Assembly: GCA_965276815.1 (NCBI GenBank) | Contig: CBDIBE010000012.1 | Span: forward strand, 372,001-436,000 | Reading direction: 5' to 3' | Length of the DNA stretch: 64,000 nucleotides | Source: JAVVHH01 sp965276815 | GTDB taxonomy: Bacteria; Pseudomonadota; Alphaproteobacteria; Acetobacterales; Acetobacteraceae | Part shown: positions 34,385 through 42,840 of the stretch, piece by piece | Layout: each line of letters opens with the position of its first letter | Numbering within the stretch: position 1 is the stretch's first letter | Made by a program: the position numbers and the translations under genes | Notes under the pieces: generated by a model | Told to the model about the DNA's origin: nothing | The model's database searches: none | The model's input: only the letters and a program-made list of their open reading frames with translations

Positions 34385-35836
34385 TCATTGGCCGCTGCAA
34401 AGCCGGACGATGTGCGAGACGTCGTCCACACGCTCGAGCTCGCGGATCAAATCGATCGCCTGCTCGATCTTCGATGCGGCAACCGGTCGTGCGGCAAAGG
34501 AGGCGCAGTCGCGGAACTTCGCCTCGAGCTGTTCCTGGGTCGCCGGGTTGCGGGGATCGCCCGGCACGCCGTCGGGGGTCGAGCTGAGCAGCCTGCCGTC
34601 ACGGGTGCGGATCTCGACGCTGGGCGCGGAGGTCGCCGGGCCATCGCCGCGGGCCGCGACGGCGCCGGCGCGCGGCCGATAATCGACGCGATCGGCCATC
34701 GCCAACACTTCGGGATCGCGCAGCTTCTCGGCGGTGTAGTCGGCGAGGGTGACGGTGCCGCGCAGGGCCATGATGGCGGCGGTAAACGGAATGCTGTGCT
34801 TGGCGGCAATGGCGAGCGCCGGCCGGCGCTTCAGTTCGAGCGGCTCGCACAGCATGCGCACGCCGCCGGTGCCGCCGACGATGGTGATCGCTTCGATCTC
34901 GTCCGGCGCCAGCGTGTGCTCTTGGCGAAGGCGCTGGATCGCCGCGTTGGGGCGCCGCGTATAGCTGCAGGCCGGCCAGATCTTGAAGCCGTGCACGTCC
35001 AGCAGGGGAAAACGCTCGCCCAACCCGCCGAGCAAATCGGTCCAATCCGGCTCGCCGCGGATATAGGTCCGGTATAGGCCGTAGCGTCCCTCGAACACCT
35101 CGCGCGGACCGGTTAGGCCGCGCTGCGCCAGCTCCGCGGCGATCATGGCGCCCTGGCCGGAGAAGCCGGCCTGCATCGAGCGCATGTGCGTGGCGTCGCC
35201 GACTGCCATTTGCCGGCTGCCGCTCGCCTGGTTGAAGCCGATGCCCACGGCCTCGCGCAGCGTGGGTTCGTCGAGCCGCATCAGCCGGCCGGCGGTGGCA
35301 GCGCCCGAGATGTAGCCAAACAATTGGGTGGCGAACCAGCCTTCGCTGATCGTCCAGTCCGGGATGCGGATACAGCGGCCGAGCCGGGCGTGCAGATCAG
35401 TGCCGGCGGCGATCGCGGCGATGAACTCGCGCCCGCTGACCCCGCCGTATTTTTCGGCCGTAGCCAGGGCGGCGGGGATCGTGGCGATCGAGTCGTGGCC
35501 GCCGCCGCCCATGTCGTCGTAGTCGAGCATGTGGCCGAGGCTACCGTTGACGAACACCGCCCAGGGCGCGGGCGCCTTGGTCGCGAAGCCGAGCACGGTG
35601 GCTTCGCCTCGCCCGGCGAAACCGCTGATGTAGTCGTGCAGGAGCTTGGCCTCGGGCGCCAAGGTGCTGGCGGCGATGGAGACGCCGATCGTGTCCAGGA
35701 CGCACTGCTTGATAAGCGTGACGAGCGGACCCGGCAGGCTGGCATAGTCCAGGGTCGCGACATGGTGGACCAGGCGCTCGGTGGCGCCGGCGCCGGCCTC
35801 GAGGCCTGGGGCGGTCAGACCGGCTTGATCGTCCAT
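34385..35836 (-). CDS. MmgE/PrpD family protein (paralogue 1)
   Basis: A 483-residue protein of the 2-methylcitrate dehydratase / cis-aconitate decarboxylase fold. Family landmarks are GSLGHMLDYDDM near residue 98, the AAGTDLHARLG helix, the GFNQASGS stretch and FKIWPACSYTRRPN, where the substrate-site lysine and histidine region lies in relatives. It acts without cofactor in known members. It is the last gene of the twelve-gene minus-strand operon, 9 bases after a permease, and probably dehydrates, decarboxylates or epimerises a dicarboxylate or tricarboxylate. Confidence 0.88.
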   Translation of the reverse strand: MDDQAGLTAPGLEAGAGATERLVHHVATLDYASLPGPLVTLIKQCVLDTIGVSIAASTLAPEAKLLHDYISGFAGRGEATVLGFATKAPAPWAVFVNGSLGHMLDYDDMGGGGHDSIATIPAALATAEKYGGVSGREFIAAIAAGTDLHARLGRCIRIPDWTISEGWFATQLFGYISGAATAGRLMRLDEPTLREAVGIGFNQASGSRQMAVGDATHMRSMQAGFSGQGAMIAAELAQRGLTGPREVFEGRYGLYRTYIRGEPDWTDLLGGLGERFPLLDVHGFKIWPACSYTRRPNAAIQRLRQEHTLAPDEIEAITIVGGTGGVRMLCEPLELKRRPALAIAAKHSIPFTAAIMALRGTVTLADYTAEKLRDPEVLAMADRVDYRPRAGAVAARGDGPATSAPSVEIRTRDGRLLSSTPDGVPGDPRNPATQEQLEAKFRDCASFAARPVAASKIEQAIDLIRELERVDDVSHIVRLCSGQ

Positions 35837-35845
35837 GCATTCACC

Positions 35846-36721
35846 TCAGTGCGTGTCGGAGAGCGCGGGCGGACGCCAGCGGGCGAACCGGTGCTCGAGC
35901 AGGGTCATGGCGTATTCGGCGGCGAGCGCGACGGCGATCAGCACGAGCATGCCGGCGAACACGCCTGCCGCGTCGAAGGCGCCCTGGGCGGTCGCGATCA
36001 ACTGCCCGATGCCGTAGCGGGCGCCGAGCAACTCGGCGACGATCGCGCCGACGATGGCGAAGCCGAAACTGACATGCAGGCTGGCGAAGATCCAGGTCAT
36101 GGCAGAGGGGATGATCACCGTGCGGGTCACCTGCCAGGGCGATGCGCCGAGGATGCGGGCATTGGCGACGATGGCGCGGTCCGCCTCGCGGACGCCCTGG
36201 AAGGCGTTGGCGAAGACCACGAAGAACACCATGACGAAGGCGACCGCGATCTTGGACGCCATGCCGAGACCGAGCGACATGATAAAGATCGGCGCCAGGA
36301 CGATCCGCGGCACCGCGTTGGCAAGCTGAATGTAGATCGAGAGCACGTCGGCGGCCATCCGATTGCGGCCGAGGACGATGCCGGCGACGACGCCCGCCGC
36401 GGCGCCGGCGGCAAAGCCGGCGAGCGCTTCCTGTAGCGTGACCCAGATCTGCAGCCAGATCGAGCCCTGCGCGGTGCCGACGGTGAACCATTGGGTGAGC
36501 CGCTCGAAGATGGCCGAGGGCATGCTGAAGAAGAAGGGGTCGATCCATTGCAGCCGGGCGGCGGTTTCCCAGCCGCCCACGATGCCGATCAGGATCAGCA
36601 GGCGCAGCGCATTGACGATGCGCCAGCGCCGCCGGGTCGCCTGGGCGGGACTGCTTGGCGCGCGCGCGGGCTCGGCGGCGAGGCTGCTGCCGGATTGAGA
36701 AAGGCTGGTTGCCGGCATCAC
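35846..36721 (-). CDS. ABC transporter permease (SsuC/TauC type)
   Basis: A 291-residue permease with a long polar N-terminus and about six helices from RLLILIGIVGGWETAARL onwards. The EAA loop region is FQGVREADRAIVANARILGA. It overlaps the ATPase stop by 4 bases. With 36718-38562 it forms the second importer of the twelve-gene operon. Confidence 0.9.
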   Translation of the reverse strand: MMPATSLSQSGSSLAAEPARAPSSPAQATRRRWRIVNALRLLILIGIVGGWETAARLQWIDPFFFSMPSAIFERLTQWFTVGTAQGSIWLQIWVTLQEALAGFAAGAAAGVVAGIVLGRNRMAADVLSIYIQLANAVPRIVLAPIFIMSLGLGMASKIAVAFVMVFFVVFANAFQGVREADRAIVANARILGASPWQVTRTVIIPSAMTWIFASLHVSFGFAIVGAIVAELLGARYGIGQLIATAQGAFDAAGVFAGMLVLIAVALAAEYAMTLLEHRFARWRPPALSDTH

Positions 36722-37530
36722 GCCGTTCCTATCGCGTAGCGGATCTGCACTTCATCGCGCAGATCGGCCCAGATCAAGCGCGATATCTCGACGAAGCGGC
36801 TCTCGTAACGGATCTCCGTTGTCGTCCGCGGCCGCGGCAGGTCGACGTCATAGGTGGATTTCACCGTGGCCGGCCCGGCAGTGAGCACGTAGACCGTGTC
36901 CGCCAGGGCGATCGCTTCCTCGAGATCGTGGGTGACGAACACCACGGAGGCGCCGGTGCTGGACCAGAGACGCAGCAACTCGTCTTGCATCAGCATGCGG
37001 GTCTGCACGTCGAGGGCCGAGAAGGGTTCGTCCATCAACAGGATCTCGGGGCCGTTGACGAAAGTCTGGGCCAGCGCGACCCGCTTGCGCATGCCGCCGG
37101 AGAGCTGGTGCGGGTAGTGACGCTCGAATTTGGCCAGGCCGACGACCGCTGTCCAATGCCGGGCCAGCTCGTAGGCGCGCGGGCGCGGAATGCCGCGATA
37201 CAGCGGCCCGGCGACGACGTTGTCGATCACGTTGCGCCAGGGGAACAGCGCATCCGCCTGGAACACGAAGCCGACCCGGCGATCGATCCCGGCGACCGCG
37301 CTGCCGAACACCCGCACATCGCCACCACTGGGCCGCAGCAGCCCGGTAACCAGGTTGAGCACGGTCGACTTGCCGCAGCCAGTCGGGCCGACGAGGGCGA
37401 CGAACTTGCCCTGCTCGACCGACATGGTGAAGTTGCGCAGCGCCGGCAGCGAGACCCCGGTCGGCGTCGTGAACTGCAGATCGACATTGGTCAGCGCGAT
37501 CGCCGGCACGGCGAGCGTGGCATCGGGCAT
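36718..37530 (-). CDS. ABC transporter ATP-binding protein (SsuB/TauB type)
   Basis: A 270-residue ATPase with Walker A GPTGCGKST, Q-loop FVFQADALFPWRN, signature LSGGMRKR, Walker B LLMDEPF and switch THDLEEA. It lies 18 bases after its binding-protein gene. The order binding protein, ATPase, permease differs from the upstream importer of the same operon (ATPase, permease, binding protein), so the two were probably acquired separately rather than by duplication. Confidence 0.92.
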   Translation of the reverse strand: MPDATLAVPAIALTNVDLQFTTPTGVSLPALRNFTMSVEQGKFVALVGPTGCGKSTVLNLVTGLLRPSGGDVRVFGSAVAGIDRRVGFVFQADALFPWRNVIDNVVAGPLYRGIPRPRAYELARHWTAVVGLAKFERHYPHQLSGGMRKRVALAQTFVNGPEILLMDEPFSALDVQTRMLMQDELLRLWSSTGASVVFVTHDLEEAIALADTVYVLTAGPATVKSTYDVDLPRPRTTTEIRYESRFVEISRLIWADLRDEVQIRYAIGTA

Positions 37531-37548
37531 GGGTCTAACCGCCGCCCG

Positions 37549-38562
37549 TCACTGGCCGTGCTGCAAAGCGGCGGCAACGAACGCACCGGTGTAGGTGCGC
37601 GACAGATCGATCGGCTTGCCGCGGACGACCGGGTTGAACTGCGAGAGTATCTTGAGAACCGCCGCCGGCGCGCCCTCCGGCATTTGGCCGTCGCGGGTGA
37701 ACATCGTCTTGGTCTGCGCGAGTGCGGCGACATACAGCGCCCGATTGCCCTCATAATAGTCTTTCGGCACGGCGTCGGCGATCTGATCGGCCGTGTGATC
37801 GGCGATCCATTGCATCGTCATCACATAGGCGTTGACCAGTTTTTGCGCTTCGGCCTTGTGTGTCTTCAGCCAGTCCTCGCTCACATAGAGGCTGTTGCCG
37901 GGATAAGGGGCGCCAAGCGCCGCCTGGGCGCCAGCGGGCGTGCGGAGATCGCTGAGCAGCACGGCCTGATGGCTGTCGAGCATGCGGCTGACGGTCAGGT
38001 CGGTGACCATGCCGGCTTGGACCTGGCCTTGCGTCATCGCGGCGATGAAGGTGCTGTCGGCGCCGATGCCGAGCAGCGAGATGTCGGCGGGGGCGAGGCC
38101 GCCGCGGAGCGCCAGGCTGCGTGAAAGATAGTCGGTCATGCCGCCGAGGCCGGAGACGCCGAGGGTGTGGCCCTTCAGGTCGGCAAGGGTCTTGATCTGG
38201 CCGGCAAACTGCGCCGGCACGAGCTCGGCCTCGCCGGGTGCGGCCATCAGCTGGACGATGGCGGTGATGTATTTGCCTTTGCTCTGCAGATCGATGGTGT
38301 GGTCGTAGGAGCTGGACGCCGCCTGCACCACGCCGGCGATCAACTGGTTTTCGGCATTGACGCCGGAATTGCCGATGTTGACGAACTCGACGTCGAGGCC
38401 TTGCTGCTTGAAGTAGCCGAGGCGTTCGGTGAGCACGTCGGGCAGGTGGATCTGCTTGGCCATCCCGCTGACGGCGATCAGGATCTTGTCGTCAGCCCGG
38501 GCCGGCAATGCCACACTGATCGCCAGAACTATTGCCGTCAAAGCGGTTCGGCCTGCGTGCAT
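37549..38562 (-). CDS. ABC transporter substrate-binding protein, NitT/TauT type
   Basis: A 337-residue periplasmic protein with a clear Sec signal (TALTAIVLAISVALPARA, cleavage before DDK). The mature chain has KQIHLPDVLTERLGYFKQQG and a central LGVSGLGGMTDYLSR ligand region. It follows the LeuD-like hydratase subunit by 33 bases, so importer and pathway genes share one transcript. Confidence 0.9.
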   Translation of the reverse strand: MHAGRTALTAIVLAISVALPARADDKILIAVSGMAKQIHLPDVLTERLGYFKQQGLDVEFVNIGNSGVNAENQLIAGVVQAASSSYDHTIDLQSKGKYITAIVQLMAAPGEAELVPAQFAGQIKTLADLKGHTLGVSGLGGMTDYLSRSLALRGGLAPADISLLGIGADSTFIAAMTQGQVQAGMVTDLTVSRMLDSHQAVLLSDLRTPAGAQAALGAPYPGNSLYVSEDWLKTHKAEAQKLVNAYVMTMQWIADHTADQIADAVPKDYYEGNRALYVAALAQTKTMFTRDGQMPEGAPAAVLKILSQFNPVVRGKPIDLSRTYTGAFVAAALQHGQ

Positions 38563-38595
38563 TTCCTCTCCTTCTCCGCGTTCTTGCGCGGTTGA

Positions 38596-39117
38596 TTATG
38601 CCGCGGCCGCTTGTTCGGCCTGATAGCGGGCAAAGGCGACTTCGGGCAGGCCGCCGGCGGCAAAAATCTGCTCGATCAGCGGCGGGAATTTGCGGACCGG
38701 AACCGTGTGGCCGGACGCCACATTGGTCGCCACCCCGGCAGCGTAGTCGACGTCGAGTTGTTCGCCGTCCTCGACGATGCCGGTGATCCCGGGCGCCATG
38801 AAGATCGGGATGCCGCGGGCGACGCTGTTGCGCAGATAAAGGCGGGATACCGTTTCGACCAGGATCACCGCGATGCCGACCTCGCGCAGCACAAGGCCGG
38901 GACGGCTCGAGCCGCAGCCGAAGTTCCGACCGGCGACGATGATATCACCTGGCCTTACCTGTTTCGCGAACTCCGGGCGATACGCCTCCATGGTGTGCTG
39001 TTTGAGCTCCTCCATGGCTGGATACTTGTAGTAGGGGTTGATCGCGTCCGATTCGATGGAGTCACCGAACTTCCAGACCCGGCCGCATAGACGCTGGTTC
39101 AGATCATAGCCCACCAA
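38596..39117 (-). CDS. Aconitase-family hydratase, small subunit (LeuD/DmdB-like)
   Basis: A 173-residue swivel-domain subunit. The substrate-binding loop GRNFGCGSSRPGLVL near residue 63 matches the G-x-N-F-G-x-G-S-S-R motif of 3-isopropylmalate dehydratase and homoaconitase small subunits. It overlaps the large-subunit gene by 14 bases. Together they would add or remove water on a substituted maleate or aconitate; isopropylmalate itself is unlikely because no leucine genes are near. Confidence 0.9.
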   Translation of the reverse strand: MVGYDLNQRLCGRVWKFGDSIESDAINPYYKYPAMEELKQHTMEAYRPEFAKQVRPGDIIVAGRNFGCGSSRPGLVLREVGIAVILVETVSRLYLRNSVARGIPIFMAPGITGIVEDGEQLDVDYAAGVATNVASGHTVPVRKFPPLIEQIFAAGGLPEVAFARYQAEQAAAA

Positions 39118-40384
39118 ACACCTCCTTCGGATCGGCGATCTCGCCGGTCAATGCGGCGGCGGCAACGGTCAGCGGGCCGCCGAGATAGATGTCGGCGTTC
39201 GGGCTGCCTTTCCGGCCGCGAAAATTCCGCGTCGTCGCGGTGATGCAGGCCTCGCCATCGGACAGGAACGCCACGCGCGGCTGGCAGATGCCGCAGCCCG
39301 GTGTGATGACCTGCGCGCCGGCCTCGACCAATTGCTCGACCAGCCCGGCTTTCAGGCATTCGAGATAGACTTTCTGCGAAGCCGGCGAGACGATCAGCCT
39401 GGTTCCCTTGGCGACCTTCTTGCCGTTGAGCACCCGCGCGGCGATCTCGATGTCCTCGAAGCGGCCATTGGCGCAGGAGCCGATCTGCGCCTGCTGGATC
39501 CGAATGCCGGACACCTCGCTGACCGGCACGACGTTGCCGAATTGATGCGGCTTGGCGACCACGAAAGGCATGTCGTCGACATCGACGACGATCTCGCTCT
39601 CGTAACGGGCATCCGGGTCGGACGCGACGGTTTGATAGGGCTTGTCGGTGCGGCGGCGCAGGTAGGCGTGCGTCGTCTCATCGGCCTCGAACATGGCGAA
39701 CTTGGCGCCGAGCTCCACGCCGTGCGCCGAGAGGCACATGCGGCTGTCGATGCTGAGCTGCGGCACGAGGTTGCCGGTGTATTCGATCGATTTGTTGCCG
39801 GCGAAATCGTCGCCGTAGCGGCCGGCGAGGGTGAGGACGATGTCCTTGGCGATCGGGTAGTTCGGTTGCCGGCCGTTGAGCACGATCCGAACGGTCTCCG
39901 GCACCTGGAACCACAGCTCGCCGAACAGCAGGGTGTAGAGCATGTCGGCGCGGGTGATCCCGGTGCCGCCGGCGTTGAGCGCGCCGTAGCTGACGCAATG
40001 CGAGTCGTTGCCGACGACGAGCTCGCCGGGTCGCATCAGGCCGTAATCGGCCATCATTTGATGGGCGATGCCGGGTTCGGCGTCGTGGAAGGTGGTGATG
40101 CCGAGGCGCTCGACTTCGAGGCGGATCTTGGCGTTGGTGTCGGCCAGCTTCTGGCTCAGCGCCGGCTGGTGATGGTCGAGCAGGACGAAGACGCGGTCCG
40201 GATCCCAGACGCGCGGCAGCCCGCCCTTGAAGCCGGCCTGCACGGCGAGGTCGATCATCGGCTCTTCGGCATGGTAGTGGCACATGGCGCCGTCGATCCT
40301 GGCCTCGATCAGGTCACCCGCGTAAACCGGCGTCCCGGTGAGGTTGTGGCTCGATAACAGCTTCTCGGCGATCGTCTGACCCAT
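39104..40384 (-). CDS. Aconitase-family hydratase, large subunit (LeuC/DmdA-like)
   Basis: A 426-residue iron-sulfur subunit. The [4Fe-4S] ligands are C304 (QIGSCANG), C364 and C367 (PGCGICQPR). The substrate region includes GNDSHCVSYGALNAGGTGI. The length matches the short LeuC/archaeal homoaconitase type and dimethylmaleate hydratase. ATG 40384 is preceded by AGGAG. Placed between a lyase of the isocitrate-lyase superfamily and its small subunit, it probably hydrates the product of the FAD dehydrogenase encoded upstream. Confidence 0.9.
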   Translation of the reverse strand: MGQTIAEKLLSSHNLTGTPVYAGDLIEARIDGAMCHYHAEEPMIDLAVQAGFKGGLPRVWDPDRVFVLLDHHQPALSQKLADTNAKIRLEVERLGITTFHDAEPGIAHQMMADYGLMRPGELVVGNDSHCVSYGALNAGGTGITRADMLYTLLFGELWFQVPETVRIVLNGRQPNYPIAKDIVLTLAGRYGDDFAGNKSIEYTGNLVPQLSIDSRMCLSAHGVELGAKFAMFEADETTHAYLRRRTDKPYQTVASDPDARYESEIVVDVDDMPFVVAKPHQFGNVVPVSEVSGIRIQQAQIGSCANGRFEDIEIAARVLNGKKVAKGTRLIVSPASQKVYLECLKAGLVEQLVEAGAQVITPGCGICQPRVAFLSDGEACITATTRNFRGRKGSPNADIYLGGPLTVAAAALTGEIADPKEVFGGL

Positions 40385-40398
40385 GATGATACTCCTGA

Positions 40399-41328
40399 TT
40401 AGCGCCGGTATTTCTCGAGCATGGCGGCGCTGAAGTAGCGCTGTTCCAGCTCTTGCTGGCGGCTCAAACCCTCGCCGTCCGGACCGACGTCCGGGGTTGG
40501 GTAGGGGTTTTCGGCCCGGCTGGCGGCGAAGCGTTCCCAGGCGGCGATGCCGTCGGCGTTGAAGTCGCGCATGAAGTCCGCCACGGCCGCCCAGATCACC
40601 GCATGGGTGAACCGGGGCACCCAGGCGATCGTCACCCCGAGCGCCAGATGTTCCTCGAAGCTGAGATAGCGCGGCAGCTTGCCCTTCATGAACGAGAATG
40701 GGCCGGCGACGGCGGCGCGCGCGGCGGCGATCTCGTCGACGGAATGCGGCGATTCCAGCTGCACCCAATCGACGCCAGCGTCTTCGCGATAGGCGCGCAG
40801 GCGCGTCAGCGTATCGTCCCAGCCGCTGTTGGCGGCGTCGCGCGCGTAGCATTGCGCCATGACGACGAAATCGGGGTCGAGCTCATTCTTCATGTCGACC
40901 GCGGCGCGGTAGCGGGCGAGCGCCTGCTCGAGCGGCACGACTTCGAGCCCGGCGCTCTGCGTCCGCCGCTTGCCCTCGATCGGCTGATCGTCGATCCGCA
41001 CGCCGGCGATGCCCGCCTGGATGCACTCGCGCACCATGCGGCGGACTGCCATGATGCCGCCATGCCCGGTATCGCCGTCCATCATCACCGGGAATTTGAC
41101 GCTGCGCGCGATCCAGCCGGCGATCTGCACGCATTCCATCATGCCGAGCGCGCCGACATCGGCGAGCCCGGTGATGCCGCCGACGACGCCGCCGGTGCCG
41201 ACGAAGCCGACCTCGCAGCCCTCCGCCTCCATGACCCTGGCGAGGGCTGCGGTCGGCGGGTGTAGCACCGCCAGCACTTTGCCCTGGCGGCGGATGAGCG
41301 ACTGCAGCCGGGTCGTCGTGCGGCTCAT
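40399..41328 (-). CDS. Isocitrate lyase/PEP mutase superfamily lyase without catalytic cysteine loop
   Basis: A 309-residue TIM-barrel protein like 2-methylisocitrate lyase and 2,3-dimethylmalate lyase, which cleave a hydroxy-dicarboxylate to pyruvate (or glyoxylate) and an acid. Metal-site residues D84 and D86 in MMDGDTGHGG are present. Where lyases carry the K-R-C-G-H loop, this protein has K120-R-R-T-Q, so the catalytic cysteine is missing. That leaves lyase action uncertain; hydrolase or mutase members also lack it. ATG 41328 overlaps the upstream stop by 4 bases. Confidence 0.82.
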   Translation of the reverse strand: MSRTTTRLQSLIRRQGKVLAVLHPPTAALARVMEAEGCEVGFVGTGGVVGGITGLADVGALGMMECVQIAGWIARSVKFPVMMDGDTGHGGIMAVRRMVRECIQAGIAGVRIDDQPIEGKRRTQSAGLEVVPLEQALARYRAAVDMKNELDPDFVVMAQCYARDAANSGWDDTLTRLRAYREDAGVDWVQLESPHSVDEIAAARAAVAGPFSFMKGKLPRYLSFEEHLALGVTIAWVPRFTHAVIWAAVADFMRDFNADGIAAWERFAASRAENPYPTPDVGPDGEGLSRQQELEQRYFSAAMLEKYRR

Positions 41329-42839
41329 GCCACTTGCAGCGCCTCGCTCCGCTCGGCGACGGCGGCCAGACCCGCCTCGCGCCCGGCGATGCGGCCGAAC
41401 ACCGCGCCGGCCATCAGCCCGGTGCTGCCGGGGTAGTTGAAGTAGTAGAGTCCGCCCACCAGCTCGCCGGCCGCGAACAGGCCGGGTAGCGGCTGGTCCG
41501 CAATATCCAGCACGTGAGTGGCCTCGTCGATCTTGAGGCCGCCGAAGGTGAAGGTGATGCCGCAGCCGACCGAATAGGCTTCGAACGGCGGCTTCTCGAT
41601 CGGGTTGGCCCAGTTCGTCTTGTTGACCGGCAAGCCGACGGTGCCGCGGCCATCCTTGATGTTCGGATTGAACTCGACGTCGCGGCGGATCGCCGCGTTG
41701 TAAGCCTGCACTTCCTGGACGAAGTTGGGCAGGTTCACGTCCTGCATGCGGTCGGCGAGCTCCTCCAAAGTGTCCGCCTTCACCTTGGTGGCGCCGCGCA
41801 GCTTGTATTCGTCGCGGAGCAAGTGCGTCACCTGCGAATCGAAGACTTGCCAGGCGTAGCTGCCGGGCTGCTCGAGCACGACGCGACCGTATTTGGCGTA
41901 AGTGTAGTTGCGGAAGTCGGCGCCCTCGTCGAGGAAGCGCCGGCCTTCGCCGTTCACCATGATGCTGAACGGATAGCTGTGGCGGTAGCCGGCGTGATGG
42001 CCGTCGACGTCGCCGAACTCGGAGGCGTGCCGCTCCCAAGCCACGGAGTGGCAGCCCGACCATTGGCCATACGATTGCGCGCCGGCGTCGAGCGCCATGC
42101 GGATGCCGTCGCCGGTGTTGTAGCGGGTGCCGCGGACCTTCGCGAGGTCCCAGCCGGGGCCGAGATAGCGGGTGCGCCACTCGCGGTTGGCCTCGAAGCC
42201 GCCGCTGGCGAGGACGACCGAGCGGGCACGGATATCGCGGCGCTTACCGTCGATCACCGCGCGGACGCCCTCGACGCCGTTATCGCCGGTGAGCAGGTCG
42301 GTCGCGCGCGCGTCGTAGCGCACTTCGATGCCGTGCTTGGCCGCGGAGGCGAACAACGCCTCCACCAGGCCGACGCCGCCGCCATTGGCGTAGATGACGA
42401 CGCCGCCGAAGAACTTGAACCGGCCGTTATGCTTGAAGGCTTGCCGCCCGTAATTCGGCACGAAGCGCACGCCGCGGCCGCGCAGCCACTGCACTGTGTC
42501 GGTGCTGTTCTGCACGATCACTTCGGCGAGCTGCGGGTCGATGTTGTATTGGGTGATGCGGAACAGGTCGTCCAGATAGGTCTCGACCGAGTATTCGCCG
42601 AAATCCGTCATGGCGATTTCGTCGTCGGTCAGGTCCGGCACGATCCGCTTGATGTCCTCGGCGCCGTGGTGGACCATACGAAAGCCGCCGCCGGTAAACG
42701 CGCTGTTGCCGCCGCGCTTTGCTGCCGGCGCGCGTTCCAAGACCAGCACGCGGGCGCCCTGTTCGTTGGCCGAAAGCGCGGCGCAGAGTGCGGCGTTGCC
42801 GCCGCCGACCACGATGACGTCGAAGGCATCTGGATTCAT
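41325..42839 (-). CDS. FAD-dependent dehydrogenase, TcuA / fumarate reductase flavoprotein type
   Basis: A 504-residue flavoprotein of the succinate dehydrogenase/fumarate reductase superfamily. It opens DVIVVGGGNAALCAALSA, very like the tricarballylate dehydrogenase TcuA, and has KRGGNSAFTGGGFRMVH for FAD binding plus a C-terminal GLFAAGELVGGLYYFNYPGS. It should oxidise a substituted succinate to the unsaturated acid, as TcuA makes cis-aconitate from tricarballylate. No TcuB-type electron-transfer partner is encoded nearby. Followed immediately by the lyase and hydratase genes. Confidence 0.85.
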   Translation of the reverse strand: MNPDAFDVIVVGGGNAALCAALSANEQGARVLVLERAPAAKRGGNSAFTGGGFRMVHHGAEDIKRIVPDLTDDEIAMTDFGEYSVETYLDDLFRITQYNIDPQLAEVIVQNSTDTVQWLRGRGVRFVPNYGRQAFKHNGRFKFFGGVVIYANGGGVGLVEALFASAAKHGIEVRYDARATDLLTGDNGVEGVRAVIDGKRRDIRARSVVLASGGFEANREWRTRYLGPGWDLAKVRGTRYNTGDGIRMALDAGAQSYGQWSGCHSVAWERHASEFGDVDGHHAGYRHSYPFSIMVNGEGRRFLDEGADFRNYTYAKYGRVVLEQPGSYAWQVFDSQVTHLLRDEYKLRGATKVKADTLEELADRMQDVNLPNFVQEVQAYNAAIRRDVEFNPNIKDGRGTVGLPVNKTNWANPIEKPPFEAYSVGCGITFTFGGLKIDEATHVLDIADQPLPGLFAAGELVGGLYYFNYPGSTGLMAGAVFGRIAGREAGLAAVAERSEALQVA

Positions 42840-42840
42840 T

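Noticed and set aside
36655..38124. 489-codon plus-strand ORF
   Set aside because: Antisense to permease, ATPase and binding-protein genes that have clear motifs.
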